Assembly (NCBI GenBank): GCA_027924585.1
Contig: BSBM01000252.1
Span: 7,130,001-7,194,000 of the forward strand
DNA length: 64,000 nt
Reading direction: 5' to 3'
Source of the DNA: Larix kaempferi
Taxonomy: Eukaryota > Streptophyta > Pinopsida > Pinales > Pinaceae
In this document: positions 10,654-18,901 of the stretch, one piece after another
Layout of the letters: each line of letters opens with the position of its first letter
Position numbering within the stretch: position 1 is the first letter of the stretch
Notes under the pieces: model-generated
Databases searched by the model: none
What the model was told of the DNA's origin: nothing
The model's input: the letters and a program-made list of their open reading frames with translations, nothing else
Program-made: the position numbers and the translations under genes

Positions 10654-11342
10654 TGTTAATTTTTCAGAATTTACTTCAATCTGATCTAGGATCTTAACTG
10701 AGAGAACAACATGTACAGCATATCTACAACATATCAATCATGAACACAATAATGCAAGCACACAAGAGACATAGAGTTTACTTGGGGAAAACCATAAAGG
10801 TGAAAAACCCCAATAAATTCCTTAGAGATAGATAGAGCAATGATACAACCCAAGCATAAGAGATAGACTCCTAGCAGCAACTTCCTCCTCCTCCACAAGT
10901 GTGCCACTCTCTCATGAGTGCATGAGTGAGAAGTGAGTGATGAAATAGAGTGCCTCCCGCACTCTATTTATACTTGACTTGACTTTCCTAATAGCCTTTA
11001 CTAGGTCGGCCTTAACTTAACCACATAACATAATGCTGACTGGGCCAACCCCCAATAGGGTGGTCTAATAACCCTTCAACCCACATGGTCGACCCCAAAT
11101 AGGGTGGTCTAATAACCCTTTTACCCACATGACTTATACAGGGTCGTCCCCAACAAGGTGGTCTAATAACCCATCAAGTATAAGTTATGACACTTACAAT
11201 ATAAATGATGATACTTTTGTATAGAGGAATATTAACATCTCTATAAGAATACAAACACTTCCGTAAAGAGGAATAATAACATCTCTATAGGAATACAATA
11301 TACATATATGAAATACATTCCGAAGTTACATATACATCAATA
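10654..11342 (-). repeat. Copia 5' LTR
   Basis: This 689-bp partner of the LTR at 4270-4958 has a minus-strand TATAAATA at 10965-10972. The outer terminal dinucleotide has changed: it reads ...CATCAATA where the other copy has ...CATCAACA. The TSD GAAGG follows at 11343-11347. Confidence 0.9.
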
Positions 11343-11347
11343 GAAGG

Positions 11348-12147
11348 GGCGGGAAGACTTCGGAGTTCTGAAGTGAGACAAGGTCACATGAAGAATGAAA
11401 TGGAAATGATGAATCGTATGTAGGAGTTGGAGGATCAAGTCTGCCTGGTTCGCAATGATAATTTGGAGTTCAAAAGGGTTCTAACCCGTTTTTACTCTCT
11501 GGCACAAGCAACGCACACTGAGGTAAAACATCAGAACAGTAAGGTGGCTGAGAGGTGGAACACTTGGAATAGACTCTAGGCCTTTGCTACCCATATAAGG
11601 TTCGTAAATCTGATGCTACGAGCAGCAAAATGGCAGACCTCGATAGGAAGATGGACAAGCTGAAACAGTTCATGTTTCCTGCTGGAAATTACGTTGACCT
11701 CAGTTTTGACAAGAATGGGACAGCAGATTCTGAAGGCATAGTCATGGACACTGACCTCCATTAGCAGTCTGACGGTTGGCCCTTCTACATTTTGGTTTTG
11801 ATATGCCTCTCCCTCATTTTTTAGGTTTTTTTCATTGTTCCATTGAAATTCACAGGATGGGAGCACTTCATAGGCTTGGCACTCTTTTAGAAAGCTCCAT
11901 TTTCCAGTTTTTTTGTATAAGACATCTATGTAGCTATGTTTTACTTATGTATTATCCTTCTTGGACAGTTTGTTAAGTGCTATAGTTTTCATAGATCTGG
12001 AAGGTATCATATCAGTTATAAGCATGTAAAAGATGAACAGGGAGTGATGGATGCTACCCTGCTATGGGAGCAATCTACCTCTGCAATATGTAATTTCCAT
12101 TTTTATTTTTAATCAAAGCTACTCAACTGTTTCTGTAAAAAAAAAAA
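11348..12147 (+). mobile_element. LINE, right segment with poly(A) tail
   Basis: This continues the LINE interrupted by the copia. It contains a short open stretch (NEMEMMNRM, stop, ELEDQVCLVRND) of charged, coiled-coil-like sequence, then non-coding 3' sequence. It ends in 12 A residues at 12137-12148, which run into the right TSD at 12148-12163. Tail plus TSD define a target-primed insertion on the plus strand. Confidence 0.85.
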
Positions 12148-12163
12148 ACAAGCAAAATGTACT
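12148..12163 (+). repeat. LINE target-site duplication, right copy
   Basis: Identical to 3343-3358 (ACAAGCAAAATGTACT), directly after the poly(A) run. Confidence 0.9.
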
Positions 12164-12687
12164 ATCAAAACCCAACCTTAGGTACTAACATGCAATATAT
12201 TGTATACATCATTCAAAATTGAGTACATAAGAACTATTTAGCTCTATATAATTGTAACATGTGATATGAAAACAAAATTTATATTTCCCGGATTACATTG
12301 TAAATTAATAAATTTCACATATTATTTCTTCTATACCTATGTAAGAAGGAAGATTGTTTCCATATTCTCATAACTTATTTCTAGAGCTTCCTATGTACAT
12401 AGCTAACAAATTCAAAATTGTATTTAGCACGATGTACTGAATTTTATGCATCAAATGATTAAGCCATAGTAGGTCATGTCTAGGACAATTTAAAAACACA
12501 TGGATTGTTAAATCAAATCACTTATTTTCCACAGAGAATCAGTTGAGGTTGTTTCTTTGTCAAAAAATAACTACAATAAGTTTAATGTTGGTGATACTAA
12601 TTCAGGTTACCAGACTTGGATTGGGGTCCAACTAAACTTGGATAAAGAAACAATGTTTGACTTGGACTTGCAAAATATTTGGGAGTT
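12164..12687. other. Pre-insertion sequence with a possible exon remnant
   Basis: This is the sequence beside the exportin-1 pseudogene intron before the gypsy element. From 12534 a plus-strand stretch follows an acceptor-like 'ttattttccacag' and stays open to the gypsy LTR (start of translation ESVEVVSLSKNN, later GYQTWIGVQLNLDKE). Past the gypsy element it runs only about nine codons to a stop at 28288-28320. I do not recognise the protein. It is weak evidence for an exon, and chance is an alternative. Confidence 0.3.
12683..12687 (-). repeat. Gypsy TSD, left copy (GAGTT)
   Basis: GAGTT directly precedes the LTR at 12688 and recurs at 28288-28292 after the other LTR. It confirms one intact 15.6-kb insertion. 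Confidence 0.9.
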
Positions 12688-13441
12688 TGTAGCTAGGGTT
12701 TTCACCCCAGCTTGTGCAAATGAGCACCTACTAAGGAGAAGGGACTCCTTAGTAACAGTTCAATAAACAGTAAATTAAAGCACTAAAACAATATGAAATT
12801 TAACCTAGCATGAGCATTAACATAAATAACAAAACATGAAAATATGGCAAAAGATTTCTCTTTTTGTATTAAATATTACCTCAAGTGTAGAGGTTGGTGA
12901 AGCTCTTGCAGCAGTCCAGGAGGGTTGCTTCCAAGCTTCCAGCTTTGCTCCTTTCTCTTTCTCCAAAGGGTTGGAAATGGGCCAAAGGGGCACTCAAGTG
13001 TGAAAGTAGCTCAAGGGTGAGCTAGGGTTTCAAGAGTGATTTTGGCAGAGTAAGGGTGTATTTGACTGTGGATATGAAATGAGGGGCCTCCATCACCTAT
13101 TTATAGGTTTTTAGTGGTGGAGTGCTGGCCCATGGTTTTTGGCACCATATGGTTTAGGTCAGGTATATAGGGTTTTTGCCTTCTTTTTCCCTCTTTTTCC
13201 TCTTTTTTTATATTTTTTATTCCCTTTTTAGAGGGTTTTTGCTATTTTGGAGGAATTTTGGATTAATTTGGGGGGGAAAGGGGTTTTTTGGCCTTTTGGA
13301 GGCTTTTTTAATGGTTTTGTGGCCTTTCGGAGGCTTTTTAGCGGGATTTTAAGGTTTTGGAGGCAAATATGGTAGGAAATATGGACAAATGAGTCATGCA
13401 ATGGGGTAGATGAGGTAGTGAGCACTTTTTGGGTGTTAACA
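12688..13441 (-). repeat. Gypsy 3' LTR
   Basis: This 754-bp LTR has TGTAGC...TTAACA ends (plus strand). A minus-strand TATAAATA promoter box lies at 13098-13105. T-rich and G-rich runs occupy 13175-13340. It is the longer copy: the 5' LTR lacks about 80 bp corresponding to roughly 12905-12985. Confidence 0.9.
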
Positions 13442-13453
13442 GATTGCCCCCTG
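13442..13453 (-). other. Gypsy polypurine tract
   Basis: The minus strand reads TCAGGGGGCAAT-C before TGTTAACA. The G-run next to the 3' LTR is the likely plus-strand primer. Confidence 0.6.
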
Positions 13454-13584
13454 ATGTGTGAAGGAAGGAGCTCATTGTATGGCCGATAGACATCATAAGT
13501 CTTGGATGGTTTTCCTGGGATGTGGAGAAGAGAAGAAACAAACTAGAGCCCGGAACAACGGTCCTAAACAAACTACAAAAACTG

Positions 13585-13800
13585 AATGTACATGACCTCA
13601 ATAATGAATGAGGAATAATCTGAACATATGGACGAGGCGGGCATTCCCATGCTCGTATCAAGATCTAGAATAATAATAATAATGGGGTCCAAAATATGGG
13701 GACTTGAAATATACATGGCCTCAAATAATGAATGAGGAAGAATCTTGTATATGGACGAGGCGGGCATACCCATGCTCGTATCAAGATACATTAAAAAATA
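13585..13800 (-). repeat. 123-bp tandem repeat, two copies
   Basis: 'ggacgaggcgggcat' at 13630 and 13753, and 'catgRcctcaa' at 13591 and 13714, give a 123-bp period. It lies between the 3' LTR and the antisense gene. Confidence 0.85.
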
Positions 13801-14780
13801 ATAGTGAGGCCTGAGAAGGGGGGCCTGTAGGATACATAGAGAACCACTGTGTACATCATAAGGGTCCAGAGGGGACACAAATCTGGGACATTCTGCTGGG
13901 CTGACCATGTCTGAGCTGAAGAACTGATACACTGGAATAACAACAGTGCTGCTGAGAGTGGTACTAGAGGAACTGATGAGCTGCTGGAGCATAATGACGA
14001 GGAGTCATGTCCTCAATGGTACACTGAACTGGAACTAAACTAGGTACTCAAGGAAGCATATAACTGGATGGCTTCCGAATACAATCGCCAACGCAACCCG
14101 GACATCCACGGGAACATATAAATGGGCGTTCCGAAGTGACTCACCAATGTGCTAGAGTCAGGGGAAATCCAGGGTCTTCGACCAATAACTAAAGGGATAT
14201 AAACCCTACGTGATTCTCAACGATGTGATCAAGGTGTTGAATTCGAGCAGGTGAGAAACAACCACTCGGAGAGGCAATGATGAATCCTCTCAGAATGGTC
14301 CGTAGGCACTCACCACAGATGGTGATGGGTCCAAGGCGCAGGGACCTCTAGGTCTATCCTCTGGAATAGAGGGGCTGTCGTCGACAGAGGGAGACCTGCA
14401 ACTATCAAGGCAATGATGTTTCCTTGACAGGAGCGCGAGGTGGAGAACCGAAGTGTGAGAGTACTAATGGTAGGACTGACATACTGTGGGGGATAACTGG
14501 GCAAGGAGTGGGTGGACTCAAACTTCCTTTGTTCAGAGTATGATGGCGGGGACAATCGGGCAGCATATGAAACTGACTGGTGGGAAATGGATCATAGCTG
14601 TACTGGATCGAGGATAGTGACTGGGATGAGGGATACTCAAGCTGGTGTAAAATGGCAGAAGACTGCAGACTACTCTGAACAAAGGCGACCTGTTTGGGGG
14701 TGCTGCCGAGATGATCGATCATAGTGCCAAGAGGCACGGGGGGACTTCTTCACGGGTTAAGGAACTAGAAGAAGGGTGTG
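13801..14780. other. Gypsy 3' untranslated region, no gene recognised
   Basis: Several overlapping short ORFs exist on both strands (up to 139 codons near 13573-13992) but they show no family motif and overlap the tandem repeats. Probably non-coding. Confidence 0.5.
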
Positions 14781-14784
14781 TAAA

Positions 14785-14995
14785 ATGGTACTGTCGTGTG
14801 GATTTATACGAGCCCAGGACAGTTCATGTTCGTGATTGCTTTCAATTTTAAGGAGTCTGAAAGCGATAATAAGACTTTGAAATAATGGAATGGTACTGTC
14901 TTGTGGATTTGTACGAGCCCAGGACAGTTCATGCTCGTGGTTGCTTTCAATTTTAGAGAGTGTGAAAGCGATAAGAAGACTCCAGGGGGTTGCTT
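14785..14995 (-). repeat. 105-bp tandem repeat, two copies
   Basis: 'atggtactgtc' starts at 14785 and 14890. The shared block runs through 'cgagcccaggacagttcatg' and 'ttgctttcaatttta'. Degenerate related words continue to about 15290. Confidence 0.85.
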
Positions 14996-15474
14996 TTTTG
15001 TGTGTTAGTCTCCAAGGCCCGAAGAAGCATAAAAGGATGCAATGAAGAACTCTTCTAGCTGGTGTGACTAGAGTATTCCTTTTTCGTAATTAGTCTACCA
15101 GGTCCGGAAAAGGGTTAAACTTATACCAGATAGACGCCCTTTCAGGTGCTTTAACGAGCATGAAAAGAAGCAAGATTGCTCGGCGATCTTTTCATTGTTT
15201 TAGGAGTCAGAAAAGAGCTTAACAGAAACTCCCTAAGTGCCTTTTTCGTAAAGGATTTGTCCAGCCCGAAAAAGGGATAAAATTATACCGAACAACAGGA
15301 ATGGCCAGGCAAGGAGGAAGTGTTCAATCAAGGAACATTGATGATGACCAAGAACGAGGATAGGGGGGAACATTGGTGGGACTCATTACGGGATAATGAA
15401 TGGTGGAAAAATAACGAAATAATTGCAGTATGACAGTAGTGAATGGCTCATGTAAAAATGTGGAACAATCCGAT

Positions 15475-15830
15475 GGCGGTCGATGTGGCGCGTAAATCGA
15501 GGCAGCAAGCTGTCGGGACACAATGTTGAAAATGTACCTGGTGAGAGTGAGAAATGATCTCAAGCATCATCACGAGCTCAGAAAAATGAATCCAGCGATA
15601 TAAAAAGTGTCAAAAATGGATAACGGTCGATGTGGCACGCAAACCGAGGCAACAGGGGCGTTTTGGAAAAAATACCCAAAAAATATGGGGGTGAGAGCGA
15701 GAAATGATCTCAAGCATCATCACGGGCTAGAAAAAATGAATCCGATGATATAAAATATACAACAAAAAGGAGAGCAGCCGAAGTGGCATGCAAACCGAGG
15801 CGACTAGTGGTGTCTAAAAAATGCTCAAAA
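15475..15830 (-). repeat. 150-bp tandem repeat, about 2.4 copies
   Basis: 'gtgagagYgagaaatgatct' starts at 15541 and 15691. 'cgatgtggcacgcaaaccga' and its variants start near 15481, 15629 and 15780. The period is about 150 bp. Confidence 0.85.
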
Positions 15831-15965
15831 AATGATGTGGAAAAAATAAGAGAACAAGTTGACCATCGTAATGGTCTTGTCGTGCTGATTCCAGTGGTGG
15901 AAACGGTTCGAAAAATGGACTCCGTATGGGTTCAGAATGGCCAAAACAAGAAAAAGTCAACAGAC

Positions 15966-15973
15966 TATAAATA
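15966..15973 (+). promoter_or_regulatory. Candidate TATA box of the antisense gene
   Basis: TATAAATA on the plus strand lies about 510 bp upstream of the ATG at 16484. It is the only strong TATA match I noticed between the 150-bp repeat and that ATG. Use as a promoter is inferred. Confidence 0.35.
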
Positions 15974-16139
15974 GTGAGTGGGTCCAACATGACAAGTGTC
16001 ATTTGGACTTGTTGACTTTGACTAGTGATCAAAGTGGACCAGAGCTGAGTTGGTGTTTCTGGACAATCCGACCGGTCATTTTCAGATCCAGGAGTTACAA
16101 GTATTCCGACAAACTCATACCTGCATTTTCATAGGGTTC

Positions 16140-16470
16140 AAGGGGGGGGGGGGTAGTGGGTCCCAAGGGATTTTTTGTACGGTCCATGTGGGGTGGACCA
16201 TGGGTTTGTGGGGTGGAACCGCAGTCGAGGACCACGGGTTCCAGGGTGGATCACGCAGACGGGGACCGTGAGGTTTGGGTCGGAATACGCAGTCTGGTAC
16301 CCGCGCGTTCCGAGGCTGGACATGCGGTGCGGGACCGCGAGTTCGGCTCTTATAGGCACGGTTTCGTACCGCGACTATAGCACTGATAGTCGCGGTCGGA
16401 AACCGCGGCAAGGGGCCCTAAAGCCGCGATTGGGATCGCACTTTTAGGGTTTCCCTGGGGGGGGGTAAGT
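16140..16470 (+). other. GC-rich leader with perfect 11-bp hairpin
   Basis: A G-run is followed by GC-rich sequence with repeated 'ggaccgcg'-like words upstream of the antisense ORF. At 16368-16396 the arms ACCGCGACTAT and ATAGTCGCGGT pair perfectly around a 7-base loop. The composition is unlike the AT-rich surroundings. Confidence 0.5.
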
Positions 16471-16483
16471 TTACTTCTTTGAC

Positions 16484-17894
16484 ATGAGTCTGATGAGTTT
16501 GCCTTGTGTGATTGACAGGATTCCATTGGTGCTTTGGCGAGAGCGGGACGTCCCGGATGAGATAGTGGATGTCATCCGGAGGGATCGGCATGTGCGGTCT
16601 ACATTCGGGTTGTGCGGACTGCTGAAGTTCGCACAGGTGCCTATGATGCATTCAGCAACACTGTTGCTGAACCGATTAGTGAGCTTTTGGGAGCCGGACA
16701 TTCAGGCATTCAGGGTGCAGGGAAAGAGGGTGGATCTCACCCTTGCAGATGTATACTTCTTGACAGGGTTTCCCTATCTAGGTAGGGTGGCAGATATGCA
16801 GCCACAAGTATCTACCTGACGGGGTTTCCCTGTCTGGGTAGGGTGGAAGATACACAGCCACGAGTATCCACAGATATGGATATGGAGGATATGTTGGAGC
16901 GGTACTGTGTTCCAGAGGCTAGGGTGCAAAGGAATGCACTCCGGGTGGTGGACCTGCAGGAGCCAGCAGTACAGGCTATCGCGGCGTGCGTGGTTCAAGT
17001 TTTGGGGTCCCAATCACCTGAGAAGGTGTCCGGGGGCCAGATGCAGCTGGTGGAGCAGGTGTTGGATGGTGTTTATTATGCTTGGGGCCAGATGTTCCTC
17101 ACTTGTGTTCAGCGGCAGCTGACATCGGTGAAGGAATCTGGCAAGGGATTCTGTTATGGATCCTTTCTGTGTGCCTTCTTCATGGAGCGAGTACCTACAC
17201 TGCGGCCACGGGTGCCGTTCAGGGAAGGAGGACTGAGGGAGCCGCGCATGGTGCGGTGGGGAGAGATGATGCGCCACCGGGGTGGCGGTGAGGTTGGGAG
17301 ATACTTTACGCAAGAGCTCTACCTTCAGTGGTTGCAGATGCCGCTGACACTGGATGATTATCCATACAGATATATGGACTACACCGGGGATCCAGAGGCA
17401 CCACGACCGCCAGGGCAGGCATGGGGACCAGATGGTACGTATTGATTTGTTTACATGTTATGGATGTCAAGATTTGTGTATGATAGGTTTTTGATATGCT
17501 GTTACTGATTGATGTGTGATCTCCAGATGTTGGCCCGAGACCACCACCAGGACATGTATCTCGCAGGGGGCATGTGGCGGTACCAACCCTGCCAGGCCGA
17601 GGGGAGGTGTGTCGACGGGATGCTGAGGGGACTCTGGAGTCCGTACGGATGCTTTTGGATCGGTTGCTGGTTGGAGTGACTGATGATGAGTGGCGGGACG
17701 TGGATCCGGAGGTGATTCGGGACAGTATGAGGGCGCCACGAGAGTTCCGATCGATCGCAATCCGGGTGGCTATCTTGGCAGATAGGGGTTGGGAACAGGA
17801 GCCCGCAGGGGATGAGGAGCTGCCGGAGGAGGAGCGGGGTGAGGACTCGAAGGCAGCTGATGCAGGCAATGACGGAGGGTATGACTCTCATTAG
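16484..17894 (+). CDS. Antisense two-exon ORF in gypsy element, plant-mobile-domain-like
   Basis: This plus-strand gene lies opposite the gypsy genes, between pol and the 3' LTR. Exon 1 runs from the ATG at 16484 to 17434 and exon 2 from 17527 to the TAG at 17892-17894. The N-terminal part contains LLLNRLVSFWEPDIQAF and VDLTLADVYFLTGFPYLG. These resemble the 'L..rW.p.t.tF' and 'TLeDV..l.GLp..G' blocks of the plant mobile domain (aminotransferase-like PMD), a family often captured by plant transposons. The middle is Arg/Gly/Pro-rich, and the C-terminus is acidic (EELPEEERGED). A 56-bp tandem duplication at 16761-16872 shifts the frame, so this copy is broken. The function is unknown. The domain call rests on pattern resemblance only. 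Confidence 0.65.
16761..16872 (+). repeat. 56-bp tandem duplication breaking the antisense ORF
   Basis: 'tgacRgggtttccct' starts at 16761 and 16817, and the two 56-bp copies are about 85-90% alike. Since 56 is not a multiple of three, the downstream exon 1 frame (open from 16843) is offset by two from the upstream frame (open 16484-16816). Confidence 0.85.
17435..17526 (+). other. Predicted 92-bp GT-AG intron of the antisense gene
   Basis: The donor GATG^GTACGT and acceptor CTCCAG^ATG flank 92 AT-richer bases. Removing it joins the exon 1 frame (codon GAT at 17431) exactly to the open exon 2 frame, and exon 1 would otherwise stop a few codons later. Frame preservation supports a real intron. 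Confidence 0.7.
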
Positions 17895-18370
17895 GGAGTG
17901 CAGGGGACTCCCCCCGATTTTGTAGCTACGACATTTATTCTGTGAGGCGTATGGATGTATAGATATTTTTTGTATAGTTGAGTACGGGGGTACTCAGGAC
18001 ATGTGTAGAATATTGACATTTATTTTTTGATATATATATATGCACATGGATGCACCTTTTTGCGATGATGATGTAGTGTACACATGTGGATGCGCTTATG
18101 GTTTGTTATATGTTTGTACTACACGTGGATGCAAGTAGTATAGGATGATGGGCACGTGGATGCCCTTTGTGTATTTTATGTGATGCAACATGATGTATGT
18201 AGGATTAGGCATGTGGATGCCCCTATAGATGAATGTGTTTTTATTTTTATTGCACATGGATGCAAATGTTTTATGTGGTGATAGGCACGTGGATGGCTCT
18301 GGCAATATTTTTTGGGTTTTTTATATGTTTTTGATGAGATGTTATGGGATGATGATGCATGATGGAGGGT
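17895..18370 (+). repeat. Dispersed 12-bp motif block RCAYRTGGATGC, seven copies
   Basis: Matches start at 18042, 18082, 18121, 18152, 18209, 18252 and 18285 (the last ends in GG). The spacers are 30-57 bp of T-rich sequence. The block separates the ends of two converging reading frames: the antisense gene (+) and the extra RNase H (-). It contains a TATATATATA tract at 18031-18041. No ORF reads through it. Confidence 0.8.
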
Positions 18371-18799
18371 TTACATGGTGTGATTGATGTGCCAATCTAG
18401 GATGTTTTTTGCCATTTGATCTGCGACACTATTTTGAGCTCTTGGGACATGGGTGAATGTTATGGATTCAAATTGTCGGCTGAGTTGTTTTGTGCGCAGG
18501 AATTTTCTAAAGAGGCAGGGATCACGCACCTGATAGCAGTTGTTGAGCTGGGAGACAAGTAGCTGGGAGTCAAGGAACACATGAAGGTGACATATGCCCA
18601 TCTGGAGGGCATTAGTCAGGAGACCGGTCATAGTATCATACTCCACCTGGTTATTGGTAGCAGCGCCTATACATATTCCGTCAAGGTGAATCAATTCATG
18701 TGAAGGGGAATATAAGACCCATGTGGCAGAAGCCAGGTTTGGAGACCAACGGCTTGCTCCATCGGCGAAGCCAATGTAATGAGGTGGAAGATGGTCCAT
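18371..18799 (-). CDS. Stand-alone second RNase H ORF of the gypsy element
   Basis: This is a 142-codon ORF from ATG (MDHLPPHY) to a stop. The RNase H catalytic set looks complete: Asp13 in FADGAS, Glu53 in NNQVEYDT, Asp77 in VFLDSQLL and Asp127 in NSVADQMA. This is the 'archaeal-type' or plant RNase H-like form, distinct from the degenerate gypsy RNase H at about 20300-20600. It starts roughly 100 bp after the pol stop codon at 18902-18904 and is in the same frame, but is separated by that stop and one more. In Tat-group elements the extra RNase H is usually placed between the first RNase H and integrase. Here it follows integrase as its own ORF. It is fully open although the rest of pol is broken. 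Confidence 0.85.
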   Translation of the reverse strand: MDHLPPHYIGFADGASRWSPNLASATWVLYSPSHELIHLDGICIGAATNNQVEYDTMTGLLTNALQMGICHLHVFLDSQLLVSQLNNCYQVRDPCLFRKFLRTKQLSRQFESITFTHVPRAQNSVADQMAKNILDWHINHTM

Positions 18800-18901
18800 T
18801 TGTGGTCATGCAAAAATGATGAATGTAAGATTGCGGTAAAAAAGGTGAAAAAAAAAAGAGAGCAAACTGTGCAATACAGACCAATGGGGCCGCGGATTTA
18901 T

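Larger units (their letters stand above)
4270..11342 (-). mobile_element. Complete-ended Ty1/copia element, decayed and non-autonomous
   Basis: This is a 7.07-kb minus-strand LTR retrotransposon nested in the LINE. Both LTRs are 689 bp and about 95-97% identical by eye. A PPT adjoins the 3' LTR (4959-4970), a Met-tRNA-type PBS adjoins the 5' LTR (10641-10653), and the TSD is GAAGG. The only coding remains are RT and RNase H pieces at 6655-7870. No gag, protease or integrase can be recognised in the 2.7 kb between them and the PBS. About 1.7 kb between RNase H and the 3' LTR is filled with repeat arrays. It could have moved only with proteins supplied by another element. Confidence 0.9.

Noticed and set aside
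13228-13661. ORFs on the minus strand across the gypsy LTR and downstream
   Set aside because: They cross the LTR/PPT boundary and T-rich runs. The same LTR ORF recurs at 28074-28310 simply because the LTR is repeated.
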